From positions 62,001 to 126,000 of the forward strand of contig JAAKBF010000203.1 in NCBI GenBank assembly GCA_012656075.1: a stretch of DNA of 64,000 nucleotides. Direction: 5' to 3'. Position 1 is the first letter of the stretch; the number at the start of each line of letters is the position of its first letter. A model generated the notes under the pieces. The model was given only the letters and a program-made list of their open reading frames with translations. It was not told the DNA's origin and did no database searches. Source of the DNA: Phytophthora hibernalis. Taxonomy: Eukaryota > Oomycota > Peronosporomycetes > Peronosporales > Peronosporaceae. This document shows, in pieces, positions 9,700-21,348 of this stretch. A program made the position numbers and the translations under genes.

Positions 9700-11330
9700 T
9701 CGACACTTTAGAGTTCGACCGCTGGCTTGACCGCAGCAAACTTTCCGGACGACAACAAGTCACCCTGTGCGGTTACAGCTTTGCGAAATCAACTACAATA
9801 ACCACAGCATGATATACAGGATTCTCGAGTGCGCCTCAACGACTTGCGATTCATTCGTCGGGGAAACATGTCAGTGGCGCCAGAAGATTTTGACATGCGA
9901 GATGTCTAAGCAGAGCAGCATCTTCCAACACGGGCGGCACCTCACTGAAATTTCCTCACCTCGCAACCCGAAGCTTACCCGAGAGATGAAAACGTATGCC
10001 GAATCTCTGATCTCGATGAGAATGAAGCCCAACCGAATTTTCAACAATGTGCGGAACCACTTTGGGTTTACGGAAGGTGAGTCTCCGGTGCTACGCCAAG
10101 CTCAAACCTTGTCGGACACTTCAAACGAGCAGCACTGATTACGTGGAGGACATGGTTAAGCTAGTCAAGAAGACGCAGTTTACGATTGACATGCAGGATG
10201 GAGAAGCTTTTACTTTTGGCTATGGATTCAAAGATAATGGTGATCCTGATATTGGCGAAGGGGTGGACGAGGACCCGACTCTTGTGGGTATCAGGACCCC
10301 GTACATGGTGAAGATGCTACGCTATGCTGCTGACATGTATTGCACATCGACACAACGTTTAAACTTGACCAATCTGGGTATCCAGTCCTTGTCATTGGAG
10401 TTTCAGACATGGCACGTTCCTTCCACCCAATCGCAATGTTTTTGGTGTCCCAGCAGACTGGTGAACTCATCGATGGCGCTTTGAATCGTTTGCTGGACAT
10501 GTACAAGATGATTGTTGGGGCGTACCCAAATATCGGATATTGCATGGGCGACGCTGACAAAGCTCAATACAACGCCGTCACGGAAGTAGCATCAACTAAG
10601 CGCAGCGACGACGGGTCCGTATTGTACCTGATGTGTTTCTTTCACGTTGTGAAGAATGTGGCCGATCGAGTCTCGCGCTTTTCAATGGAGAATGTGACAC
10701 TGGTGTTCTCTCATCTTTACCAAATTCATTACTCCCGAAATGATGTGGAGTTTGCACTTGAGGCAGATCGTGCACTTACAACATGGAAGGCGGTTTACGA
10801 GTTGAAAACGTTCGCTGTCTACTTCAAGAAACAGTGGATTGACTCACGGTTCCAGCACTGGGGATGTGGACACTCTCCACTTGGGTTCGCGAAGACAAAT
10901 AACCCGATTGAGCAGTTTAACAACGCAATCAAACGAGACAATTTGCTCGAACACTTCTCAAGTTGGTAGCAGCTAACATTAATGTGTCGCCACCGCTCGA
11001 GAGGTACATTTGGCTTTGCGCTGGATCCTACTCCGAGTCGAGAGCTACAATACGAGGTCGGCTCAACGTCATTCAGTCTCAAAACACGGTTTGTCCTTTC
11101 TCCTTGATGGGCTCAGTGATACACACATTGCGTACGTGTATCAACGAGGTCCCCCGCGGTCTCCCCGAACTGACGGAGACAAAGTGAAGAAAAACTGGGT
11201 AAGCGGAACAAGCATCGGATGGAAACAAAGGAGCAGCCGGTCGGGGGTTGGAGGGTTGATATGGAGGAAAAGAGATGCGCATGTCGCTCGTGGTTCAAGT
11301 ACTGAGTATATGTGCATGTCCTAGCAGCAC
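9700..11330 (+). mobile_element. Degraded MULE (Mutator-like) transposase
   Basis: Coding pieces lie in three frames on the plus strand. About 9767-10100 encodes a FLYWCH/GCM1-like zinc region (spaced cysteines, then W-R, T-C, and SIFQHGRH) followed by a PKLTREMK block. Then 10100-10340 (DYVEDMVKLVKK...DPTLVGIRT) and 10340-10969 carry the MULE transposase core: HIDTTFKL (first Asp), YPVLVIGVSD, YCMGDADKAQYNA (second Asp), MCFFHVVKNV, and a final NNPIEQFNNAIKRD block (Glu). A short C-terminal piece continues to about 11100. At least two frameshifts (near 10085 and 10338) and the lack of a clear SWIM finger indicate a dead copy. The terminal inverted repeats were not identified. Confidence 0.75.
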
Positions 11331-11449
11331 TGCGTGCTACCGGAAGAGCTGTTTCTGGGAGAATACGAAGAAAAACGATTTGCAAACAGACGCCGAAAGC
11401 ACAAGGGGAGAAATGCTGAGGTTGGCCACGCACTGTCATTAGTATAGAT

Positions 11450-12237
11450 CACGTACAATGTAAATTGGCATATAGCTCACACTGGCTTATTGCTTAGCTA
11501 ACCTGCTCGAACGTTCTTTTGTACTATGGGGTCTGGATCGCCACCTAGCCTGCTCTTTACAGGGGTCTGGAAGAATCTGGAAGGCTATCCCGTTGATCCT
11601 TACGCCGTTTTCGCATATGCCATACGTGACGTCGCTTTAATCATACTTTGTAGGCGCTCCGACATAAGACTGTTCAACATCGCGTTGTGCTCGTTGCGCT
11701 TGTTAACCCGCCGCAATTCCCTGCTAGCAGCTCAACCTCATCACGTGGATCCTCGTCTTCGTCGCTATCATCAACAGTGAAACCACGCTACCAGAACCTT
11801 GCTCTCATGAGTTTTCCTCGTGGAGTCCGAAGAAACTTCTTGTCGAGTTTTCGCTGGTCTGCCGAGACGTCTTGCCTTGACCACACGTATTCTTTTAACT
11901 TGGCTCTTCCGTTCTTCCAACAGAATACCCAGAACGCCGAGTACATGATAGAAGGCAAAACCCAGTGTGATGAAAAGACCTGGCGCTCGCAGTGCAGTTA
12001 CTTTGTATACTAAACGACTGGTTGCGACTGATACAGTACTAATTGGTCGGCAACGGTACGAATTTTCAGTCACGGTACTTAAGGAAGTACCGTGCTTTGC
12101 AAAATAGTACCATGTTAATTGTTTTCGTACCGTGGTTAACTAAACTTACTCATTATATACAAATTTATCAGGATGCAATGATTGTATTGCTCAAGTGTGC
12201 TCAAAACTACCGTATGATAGCTACTCTTGCAACTTTC
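11450..12237. other. Repeat-like region, no supported gene
   Basis: Short frames only. A minus-strand frame at 12073-11771 ends in a basic segment, but it resembles nothing I recognise. Short GGTAC-containing palindromes such as CACGGTACTTAAGGAAGTACCGTG occur near 12073-12096. Confidence 0.4.
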
Positions 12238-13604
12238 CTACCCCTTCCGCTGCACCTTTTCCACTCGCTCAACACGCCGAATAAAGTTGCAGCGACGTAT
12301 CCACGTCAAGTTGGACAGCGGCTCTTGGTAAAATTCACTGTCCAAACCGCCTTCATACCAGTTGTCGAAAACTGACCGCTCGCACTTGTCTTCGTAAACG
12401 CGCAACACAAAACAGTGCTTTATGTTTCGAGCACACGAAGTCCCGACGACATACACTACTGCACGAAGATCGAAGGCAGCCAGATCGCCCACGCTGTTCA
12501 ACGAAATCTTCGCATGATTAACTCGAAACACGTTGCACGCCAATCCCGCAGGCTTCGCCCGTAGAAACTCAAGAAACCGGTTGATGTCCTTGTTCGAAAC
12601 ACCATCATCAGTATTTGCCAACACGCCTTATTCAAACTCGCTCGCATGCTTGAGAGTGACAAGTTCGGTGTCACCAATCACGTGGCACGCAATCCGAACT
12701 GCCCGGAAGAAGCATTTCCCTTGGACAGACGCTGTGTAGGTTGACGGGAACTTTTTGTTGAACTGTGCGTAGCTGAGAGCTGGGTAGTTGTACTTCCACG
12801 AGTCGATGCGACGCATCTCCTTTCCGAAACCGTCTTGGAAAAGGGAATGGGCCGCCACTCATGACGCCAGAAAGCGGCGACCCTCGTCGCACCACTGAAC
12901 AAGGTAAGCCTCACGTGGCGTCTCGTAGTTTGCACGGTCCAAAATAGCGCACACGTCCCAGCACGTTTCGGTGTCGTACACCGCGGTAGGATCGATCACG
13001 TTAGGGGCGTTCGTAGAAGGGTGGAATCTTGGTGGAGGCCGCAACAGCTTGACACCGGGGTGGGCGTCGCGTCGCACAGCTCCATATCGTCATCACTGTC
13101 GACCGCGATACGACTTGGCCGGAAACGACGGCGAGGTTTGCACGGCAGATCATCGTCAGATCCGCTTGATGAGTCGATTTCGATAATCTCGACGTCATCA
13201 GTCTCTTCTATAGGTCTCGCGATATGCCCTGTCGTAGGTTCTCCCTATCCGCTCCTTCATCGGGTGGCGCGGTGCGCGGTTGCGCCAACAGCATCTCTCG
13301 CTCCCATCGCTTCTGCAGTAGTTTCAGCTACGTCCGCGTCCGGGGGCAGCAACACGAGCTCGGCAGATGCCGGGCCGTCCTCATCCAGGAACGGGTTGTG
13401 GACTTCTAAGCCCCAGCTGTCCTCACTGGGCCACATTATGGCCTTTGGGGCCGGCAGCACGAGGCATGCAACCTCATCACCCAACTGCCTGTTATTCATG
13501 TCCAGGATTAGCTCCAGCCACTTCGCCTCTTCATCGGCCGCGTCCGGGGCGCATTCGAACCGCCGGACTGAGGGGCCTTGAAGAGACGATATCGGGCTGC
13601 TCAA
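12238..13604 (-). mobile_element. Transposon-type ORF remnant with chromo-like and cysteine-peptidase-like segments
   Basis: Read from 13604 downward, pieces in three frames give: an acidic N-terminal part (13604-13257); an acidic/serine stretch with DSSSGSDDD; a chromodomain-like block (CWDVCAILD, EAYLVQWCDEGRRF, about 13000-12890); and a cysteine-peptidase-like block with QGKCFFRAVRIA (candidate Cys) and, further on, KHCFVLRVYED and FDNW (candidate His and Asp/Asn). The G-x-C-F-x-R-A pattern resembles OTU-type proteases, which some transposons carry. Several single-base shifts separate the pieces. The assignment is tentative and the element class is unknown. Confidence 0.4.
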
Positions 13605-15020
13605 ACGATGCTAATCCGGGAATGAGCAAAGTTTTACCGGTCGACACTTGATCCGCGATTGTTAAGCTAAACATTGTGTGTCTAATTTGATTATGCTTGT
13701 CCAGTCGTTTACATTTTGTGTCTGTTTGTGTGATTTCCTCTTAATAAACGCAAGATAAAACTTAACGTACTAGGGTAAAGATCATGCGAAGCCCTACCCC
13801 TCGATATAGTCGCCGTTGTTATCGTGTCATGAGAGCTTGCCATGTCCACAATATATGGCAATCAGACACGATAAGTAGCCATAATATGGCCATGATATTA
13901 TCATGTCTATGCCAGATAGAGAAAATCCATATTGACAAAAAGACGACACGCAAACGTGGAAGGAGAGTGGCTAGATAGTCTTAGAAATGGCAACTTCGGT
14001 GTCAAATCCCATTTTTTCATGAGGGGTTTCAGCACTCGGACCCTTGTAGCGTTTTTAGGGGTATAGCTGACGGAGACCTCCTCCACAGCAAAATAGAGAT
14101 CGTGGCGCACCCGTAGGTATCATTCTAGCGTGCGTAGGGTGCTTAAAGATTCTGGAAAGCCATTATTCTGGAGGCCAATTAAGGAACATCTGGACATCCC
14201 ATTCTATGCACGTCCCATCCCAAGACACATCCCTTACAAAAGCAAGTAAATCGAAAAGCCCGATAAGTGAAAACACAGCAATTTCTGTAATTAAATGTCT
14301 CACGACGGTGCAAGGAGACTCTGCCAATGTGGAAGAGACATTGATTTCAAAGCAGCTGGGTTATCTGCACAAATATCTAATACTAAAACGAAGACAAAAA
14401 TGAGTGCACACCGCAATCAAGGATTGCGTGGCCTCCTTCTCTCAAGCAGTCAACTGGAAGGCTCGCTGACACCCGACGGCGCAGCGGCCTCGTCGTCTGC
14501 CGCAGACTCCTCTCCAGCTTCTGTCACGCGGACTCGAAGATTGTGCTTGCCCCGACTTGATTTGGGGTCCCGTTGCGCCAGCTCGGGTTCCAAAATCTCG
14601 AAACAGGTAGCGGCCTACCCGCCAAACAAAAGCTTCACCTTGTAACACATGTAAACGGGGGGCTCCTTGACTTCACCTGTCTTCTGGCCGATAGTTTTCA
14701 GCTTACACGAATTTCCCCACGTGTCGGACGAGGATAGCCAGCATTCTTCTTCAGCTCAAGTCCACTTTATCTTTTGTACTGCTCATTTAAGCGTTCATCG
14801 ATCTTCTCTATGAAGTAGCCTTCACTAGCTCTCGCATCGCATCCCACAAATGGGGGAGTCATAACGTAGAACAACTCACATGCCGCCATGTACGGATACG
14901 GCTCTGGATATATAGGCTCAAGCCATCCTGAAGTCACCATATCTTCCATTATATTAGAGATTCGCTTACAAATTAGATTCTCGACCGCAAGACCCTCCAT
15001 TCCACCAACTGTAGCCCTAC
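13605..15020. other. Intergenic region, no supported gene
   Basis: AT-rich at 13620-13920 with several ATGGCCAT- and CATGAT-type small palindromes around 13815-13910. No coding region with family features was seen. A basic frame at 14295-14645 is unrecognised. Confidence 0.4.
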
Positions 15021-15023
15021 CAA

Positions 15024-16166
15024 TGGACCAGAACACACAGCAAGAAACACCCGAGCCACAGACACCGCCACCCGTCCCACGCGCGGCCAAAAACACGAGC
15101 GCGACAGCGCCAAGAAGCGCGTCCTTGACGCATTCTGGTCCGGCCGAAACTGGTTGAGCGTCGCCGCGTGTAATGACGTGCCCGTCACTACTGCCCGTCG
15201 CATCGTTGCGAAGGGTAGTATTGAGGCGCAACCGCGCGGGGGCGTGAGACCGTCGTGCATCAAGATGACGGTTGATGTCATGGCGAAGCTCGAGGAATAT
15301 CTGGACGAGCAGGCGGACATGAGGATGACCGTCATGAAAGACCGACATGTCGGTGGACGTGAGCGTTACGTCCATCCACCGCGCTCTACACGGGATTCTA
15401 TACACTGTCAAAGGGCTCCGGATAGATAAGTCTACCATGAGCAACACGGTGAACAAGGAGAAGAGGATGGCGTTCGCCAAGGCGCTGAACGAGCACGTAT
15501 CCACTGGGGACATGATTGTGTACCACGACGAGACCAATTTCAACATCTATCTAGCCCGCAATCAGGGCTGGTCACGCGTTGGCGAGCAAGCGGTCATCAC
15601 GCTGCCACCGTCCAAGGGCAAGAATCTTAACGTGCAGTGCTGCGTGTCCCCGGGCAACGGTCTCGTGCTACTGCGCACACGTGACGGTTCTGTGCGCATG
15701 GAGGAGAACGCAAGGTTTGTCGCCGACTTGTTTGTTGCGGCCTTGAACACTGACGAGTACAAGGGGTCCTGCGTGGGCAAGAAAATTGTCAACATCAGAC
15801 AATGCCCCTGTCCATAGCCAAGGTGAAACACTGGCGCGCGAACAGCTTGTTGCTGATGGCATCATCAACAGCAACAAGCTGGTAATTTTGCGTCTGACCC
15901 CGTACAGCCCTATGAGCAACGCAATCGAGGGCTGTTTCAACGTCCTGAAGGCGCGCATGAAGAATCACCTCGCGACCAAGCACCGTGAGTTTTATTTGTG
16001 CGGAGACTACGCTTCGCTCGCTGCGCACCGAATGTCGCTGATGAAGGAGGCTGTTGAGTTGAACAAGGAGGTTCTTACGCAGCGCTTGGTCTGGCGCATG
16101 GAGCGTTACTGCTTTAAGAGCATCTTCCTCGCGGAGCGCGGTGAAGACATGGAGCTAGGAAAGTAG
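15024..16166 (+). mobile_element. Tc1/IS630/mariner-type transposase, frameshifted
   Basis: An N-terminal helix-turn-helix region reads KKRVLDAFWSGRNWLSVAA in one frame, then VPVTTARRIVAKG and a G-G-V-R turn in the next. Catalytic blocks follow in order: VYHDETNFNIY (first Asp), LDNAPVHS-type (second Asp, SDNAPVHSQ as read) and LTPYSPMSNAIEGCF (Glu). The C-terminus ends ERGEDMELGK before TAG at 16166. Frames change near 15150, near 15340 and again at about 15795, just before the second Asp. The distance from the second Asp to the Glu is 42 intervening residues by my count, longer than the 34 of classic Tc1. Terminal repeats were not found with certainty; the CCACTTTGG motif cluster directly downstream may be related. 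Confidence 0.8.
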
Positions 16167-16175
16167 AATTAAACG

Positions 16176-16760
16176 AAACCACTTTGCTTGGTAAAAATAT
16201 ATCAAAAACCGTTTTGCATGAAAATTGTTTCTTTTTATGTTGGAATATTAAGTTGCACAAGTGCAGCAACTCAACATTGCTTAAAAATCATTTTGTCTGG
16301 AAAAAGGTGAACATGAATGGTTCTTTTCCCAACCAAAGTGGTGCGGGAAGGGTTTCCCCCATCCCTCAATAGTGATTACGCGGGTATTTTCAACCAAAGT
16401 GTAAATCGTTACCAAGCAAAGTGGTTGTCGTCCAACCGACGATTTAGAGGCATTCTCTCTGATCCAAAACGAATGCTTTAAGAACGATATAAGGGCATCT
16501 GAGGGATCTATCATGATCCCCAGCAGTTGGCCACACTAATAAACCTGTTTTGGGTCAAAATGAGTACCTTTTTCTCTGTCTGGCAACCCCGCGGCCGACC
16601 GCGAGGTCCATTTAGTCACACAGGGATAGGCGATTGGTAAAAATAATCAGCAAACCACTTTGGCTGAAAATCGCCTCTTTTCCCCCAATATTAAGTTGCG
16701 CGAGGTCTTTCCACACCACTTTGGTCGGAAGAAGAACCATTCAGCTTGGAAAAAGGTGTA
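16176..16760. repeat. Cluster of CCACTTTGG-type motifs in both orientations
   Basis: The motif AACCACTTTG(G/C)(T/C)TGG or its complement recurs near 16176, 16329, 16393, 16417, 16655 and 16712. Looser copies are AACCGTTTTGCATG at 16208 and ATCATTTTGTCTGG at 16287. A longer direct match pairs 16190-16260 with 16637-16705 (TGGTAAAAATA... AATATTAAGTTGC). GAATGGTTCTTTTCCCAACC (16316-16335) is inverted relative to 16722-16741. It looks like nested copies of a small non-autonomous element. Confidence 0.6.
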
Positions 16761-16784
16761 ATTTTTGGCCATGCAGCCCTGCTC

Positions 16785-16925
16785 AATACTACGTGGGGGC
16801 ATTCATTATCCGCCACCACCCCCAATCTTGCGCGCCACCACCCCTCTCCAGAAACTGGGCGATTGAGTGGACTAAATATCCTGATGCTGAGAGCAGTGAC
16901 CAAATAATCGAGAAGACCATCGTGC
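16785..16925. repeat. Left arm of a 140-bp inverted repeat pair
   Basis: The segment running from TACTACGTGGGGGCATTCATTATC through CCACCACCCC to AATCGAGAAGACC is the reverse complement, with a few changes, of 18130-18266. The pair encloses about 1.2 kb that holds a small basic ORF (17254-17466) and an inserted MITE (17619-18110). Confidence 0.75.
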
Positions 16926-17618
16926 AGCACGCGCCGGCCGTAGGCCATCATCGCAGTCGCGTGACGAGTTTAACGAACGGCGTTACAAACCTATGGTGCC
17001 TAGTGACGTCCTGAGCTCAGGACCCGAGGTAAAGTTGAATTCTTTCATTAGATTATCGAGCGATTTATTCTTGTCATAGCAATGATGGCATATCACACTT
17101 GATCTGATAACAGTTCGTCCTTGCACGGGGCTCTTTACGCGGACAACAGGCATACCCTGTTCGCACAAGCTAGCTAAGTTAGAGCGCTCGCATACGCCAC
17201 TACAGCCGTCCGACTTCCATGCACACTGGTGGGTAGACAGAAATGGCGCTCCTGTGCCTTCGCCGCCGATGGTCTTGGAGCCGCTGACGATCCGCGAGCT
17301 TCGAGCTGCGCGAATACAAAAGCACAAGGAGAACAAAGCACGCAAGAAAGGAGTGGTGTGCATGAAACAAGGAGGCGTCCATCACGTTTTGAACGAGAAG
17401 ACAGTCCGAACACTGCCCGTCCGACTAGAACTGTTGGGCAGCCCGCACAAACGCTCCCAGTTTTAGCGCTCACGCTAGCGTCTGCTGCTAGGCCGATTTC
17501 GAGGCTTCCACCTTTGCGACTCCACCCGTACTAAACGGATCAATTACAGAGAATAGAACCCCAGCAGAGAAGAGTGATCGTTTTAGCCGCAACATAGATT
17601 AATCACATTATGCATCTA

Positions 17619-18110
17619 CCGGCATTTCCTTGTCATAAGGGCCTACCCAAATGCGTTTGTGATTAGGGTTAATGTATTAATCCGACAAAACGAAATGCGT
17701 CGTACCTAAGCGAAACTTTACTGTAGACAACAAGTCTCCCGCGGTGTGGTGACAGGATGCAACGTACTGGTGTCGGTCTTCCACCACTCTAAATCAGCTC
17801 TACCTGGTCTTGCGAGACGGACTGATCAATAACCTTCTAGGGCTTTGCATACTACACTCTCTTTGGCCATGGATTTCATGTGTGCTGCGACGCTAAGCGC
17901 AAGCGGTGTCGCCAGCCTCCTGCCATCCACTTGGATGTAGCAATTTGAAAAATGAAGTTGAGCCAATCATAACACGTCGTACTTTAAAATACATTGAACG
18001 GTGGGCCCTTATGACAAAACAAATAACGCCGCTACATATTACGTCTTGTGATTAGTAGAAACTGCTTTGCCCTTATGACAAAGCGACCCCTTATGACAAG
18101 GAAATGTCGG
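17619..18110. mobile_element. 492-bp TA-flanked MITE, copy 1
   Basis: The termini are CCGGCATTTCCTTGTCATAAG and, inverted, CCGACATTTCCTTGTCATAAG. The element is flanked on both sides by TA, the target duplication typical of Tc1/mariner transposition. A second CATAAGG-type repeat sits inside the right end (18071-18083). The interior has no coding capacity. A second, truncated copy in inverse orientation is at 51621-52105. Confidence 0.85.
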
Positions 18111-18129
18111 TACTACGTACCGGTAGTTC

Positions 18130-18266
18130 ATTCACTAGCTTCTCCGGTCTTCTCGATTATTTGATCACTGCTCGATATTTAGTCCACTCAATCGCCCAGT
18201 TTCTGGAGAGGTGTGGTGGCGCGCAAGATTGGGGGTGGTGGCGGATAATGAATGCCTACGTGGGGT
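18130..18266. repeat. Right arm of the 140-bp inverted repeat pair
   Basis: Reverse complement of 16785-16925, including the blocks GGTCTTCTCGATTATTTG, CAATCGCCCAGTTTCTGGAG and ATTGGGGGTGGTGGCGG. Its outer end is cut by the TA site of the next MITE (18268-18943), so that MITE inserted later. Confidence 0.75.
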
Positions 18267-18267
18267 A

Positions 18268-18943
18268 CTATCCGTGCGCGCACAGTTCCGGACCACGCAC
18301 AGTTCCGGACCACCTCGATTCCATACAAGTTCTATTTAAAGCTCGTTTTTCAATCAATCGCTGAGGCTTCATTTTAACGCATATCGAGTTATTGAAACCA
18401 CCATTAGACAGCCACCGACGAGACGAATCGAATGATATTATTTACAGTCGATTGACACTTGATTTGGCGGTCAAAATTGGTGCGAAAGCGTCGTTTCCCA
18501 ACTAAGTTCAATTAATCTGCATAAAACGTGCACAAGAATGGTGCCAATTGCACACATAACACACCAAAATTTGCTCATTCGGTGCGGTAGCGACCTGCAT
18601 GCAACGCTGATTAGCGTAGAAAGCCTAGCCGATCCATACAGGGCAATATCGTAAGTATTTGGGAGCTCGGGGTCTCCTGCAAGACGAAAGCAAGGCTGCA
18701 AAATGGTAAAAAAATGCGTCAAAACGCCTGTAACTTCAAGTTTGTACTGACGACTGTTGGCGCTGTTGGTGGTCCGGAACCGTGCGCAAAAAATAGTTGC
18801 TTGATTCAAGTGCATTTTTCATGCTGTAGTGCTGCCGCAGTGGTGGCAACAACAGCGTATACGGACTAAGCTAATGCTCCTCACTATTTTTACGAAATTA
18901 TAGGCACCTCAAAAGTGATCCGGAACTGTGCGCGAACGGATAG
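18268..18943. mobile_element. 676-bp TA-flanked MITE
   Basis: The left end is CTATCCGTGCGCGCACAGTT followed by CCGGACCAC; the right end is the near-perfect complement ending CGGATAG. Both ends are bordered by TA. An 18-bp block (CGCACAGTTCCGGACCAC) is duplicated in tandem at the left end (about 18279-18314), and GTGGTCCGGAACCGTGCGC recurs internally at about 18768. No coding region is seen; it is Tc1/mariner-like by its target duplication. Confidence 0.85.
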
Positions 18944-19058
18944 TAGTTCCCAAGATTCGAAGTTGTTAATGAATACTACGTAGTACATGCTAGGATTGTG
19001 ACTTGTAAATAGGGTGGGGTATATTATGTTCCGAGAAGGTAGACCGGGTAGCTCAGAT

Positions 19059-20452
19059 CTACACGACCTGCGCAGCAACGTCATAATTTCCAGGTACAAT
19101 GTCGTCACTTGACGAGGCTTCGGCTTCACGAGTTGTCTGGCGGTGCCAGGCATTGACGAGCTCCAGCTTCCGCGCTGTCTCCGCCGACATTTGCTCGTCT
19201 TCGGGATCGTCGTGTGCCGAGACCATCCCGTCCTGGTCGTCAGATTCCGAGTCGGCGGTATCGTCGCTACTGCTCTCCAGCAGACTCTCCTTGGACAGGT
19301 CGTCCGTCTCAAGGGGTTCCGCCGCGGTAGTCGGAGACGGAGAAGACTTGGCGAAGCAGTTCTTGATATTCACCCAGTTCAGGCCAATGCCAGCGAATGA
19401 CAAACCGAGACCCACCGACTGTTCCATCGACAGAACGTGGCCGAACAGGATCACAGACAGCACGATGCTGAGCACCTTCCGGCACGTGCCGATGATGGCC
19501 GTGGTCAGAGCACCGAACTTGCTGATGGTGAAGAAGATGAAGGCCTGCCCGAAGGCGCCCGTGAGGCTGAGCATCATGAGGTTCGGCAGAGACGGCACCA
19601 CGTACTCAAGAAAAACAGGCACCTCTCCATTGACCACCATGCCGGCGGCGGAGAACAGAGCCTTGTAGACGTTGACGTAGTACATGAGGTCGAAGGCGCC
19701 GATGTGGTACGCCTCCATAAACTTGTCCTCGAGGGCCCCGTCGCGCCGTCGAAGAGGAGCGACAACACGAGCAGCGAGAAGCCCAGTACCATGTTGGGTG
19801 TGCGTTCCTGCTCCGGAAGGCTGTCGCTGCTCTCGTGATGCTTTGCAGCGCGATGTAGCTTCTCATGAGCTGTGCCCAGCAGGAACACAGCCACGCCCAC
19901 GGAAAGCACCAGGACAGACACGTACTTCTTGAATGCGTATTTCTTGCCTAGCAGCACGCCCATGATCATGACGGGGATGGACTTGCACGACTTGCCCAGA
20001 ATACGCGTGATGTACGTCACATAGCGCAGCGCCACCATGGAGCAGATGGTGGAGCTGAAGGCCAGCGCGCCCACGATGACGAGGAAGCTTTGCGGCATCG
20101 TGGACGGCTTCTCCTTGCGCGCGCGACTGAGTCCCACGGCCACAGCCGAGTTGAAGACGCAGAAGACGAACGTCATGGACAGTTCGCCAAGCACGCGATG
20201 CGTCGTAATCTTCTCCAGCACCACGCCGTTGAGCGTGAAGGACACCATGATGCCGATGCAGCAGTAGGCCAGCAGCCAGACGCTGCTCTTGTTCGAGGCC
20301 TGCTCGCTTACCTCGAGAAATCCGCTGTTGCGCATGTCCACGACCGTCACATCTAGTCGCTTGGTCTCCTGCAGGGACGGCGCTGTGACGGCGTCGTCCA
20401 GCACCACCTCGGCGTAGTGCACGCGCTGCGAGTCCTCGATGCTGCACACCAT
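19059..20452 (-). CDS. SLC35B-type nucleotide-sugar transporter, one frameshift
   Basis: The start chosen is the ATG at 20452 (MVCSIEDSQRVHYAEV); an upstream ATG at 20563 adds an unconvincing tail. The N-terminal 65 residues are polar. About ten hydrophobic helices follow, with drug/metabolite-transporter patterns: YVTYITRILGKSCKSIPVM, LLGKKYAFKKY, LFDGATG, FGQAFIFFTISKFGAL, CRKVLSIVLSVILFGH and GIGLNWV. These are hallmarks of the UAA/SLC35B family (SLC35B1-like), which exchanges nucleotide sugars or ATP/ADP across ER or Golgi membranes. A serine/acid-rich tail of about 85 residues follows. One G appears to be missing from a G run near 19740: the left frame ends at DGATG and the right frame resumes at LEDKFMEAYHIGAFDL. 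The exact substrate cannot be read from sequence. Confidence 0.85.
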
Positions 20453-21348
20453 TGCTGGAGATTCCACTTGTGTAGAGCGTGGTCGATGACAGAATGAGAC
20501 TTTATGTAATAGTGCTGCGCTGGTCCTGGATGAGCGTTGTGATTGGTGGTTGCGATTGGCCAATGGTTGGTGCGAAGGGGTACGCTGTCATCATTGATGA
20601 TACGCGTACCCGGTCCCAATTGTGCGTAACCCTGTGTACCCCGATGCAACTGCCATAGTGCAACGGAGTCAGCTCCGAAATGGGCGCTGACGAGAGGCCC
20701 ATTTGGCGTACCCCGGGATCCATTCCGCGCCGCTTTGGCCCTTTTCCTCGCCACCAATGAGGGGCGACAACTTGTCCAGCGCGGAACATCATGGTGAAAT
20801 TCATGCAATTTTGTTTTTCAGGAGTCTATTTAATCCGATGCTGCTGGGCAAAGCCCAATCTTTCGCCACCGCCAAAACCCGGCGAATTGCAGATTGACGT
20901 GTTGCCTGCATCAACCAACGTAGCAACGCTGCTCCACAACGAGACGGACAAGGCAGTAACGGAGACAGGCAAAGTGTTGGAAGTTCAGTAGTCGAAATGG
21001 AAATGGCTACATTGAAGATGACGTACTAGTACATGAATCCTTGGCGCGTGCCGACGATACGAACTGAAGAGCATTGCGTGTAGGTGGTACCGTGCAGACT
21101 CGCTGCTTTCGATGGCAGCGTCGACGACTTCCATTTGCACCGGCACCCCTGCTTCGCAAGGGGTTTGCGCCATTTATAGTGTTCCCCTGGCAGTTGAAAT
21201 GATCGCGTACAATCCCATTGCAGTCGTTGCAGAGCTATTCGTGGTTCCGCGCTTGCTTTTGCAAGCTCTTGCTGCTCAAACAAAGAAAACAATAGAATCA
21301 ATCGACGCGAGCGTAAGAGCGCAGCACGCGGAACTGAAAAAGCAAAGT
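20453..21348. promoter_or_regulatory. Divergent intergenic region, SLC35B-type gene / SPAG6
   Basis: About 0.9 kb between two divergent genes. CCAAT/ATTGG motifs cluster at 20537-20570 (GATTGGTGG, GATTGGCCAATGG), near the start of the transporter gene. A short frame at 20791-20991 begins with a hydrophobic stretch but has no family features; I do not call it a gene. Confidence 0.4.

Noticed and set aside
13800..13920. Inverted-repeat element around ATGGCCAT motifs
   Set aside because: Arms are under 12 bases and unpaired over any longer span.
19863..20447. Minus-strand R/G/H-rich frame of 194 residues and plus-strand frames over the transporter
   Set aside because: They overlap the transmembrane transporter frame and have the composition of out-of-frame GC-rich DNA.
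20791..20991. Small secreted protein (hydrophobic start)
   Set aside because: No convincing signal-peptide cleavage region, no effector motif such as RXLR-EER, and it lies in a promoter interval.
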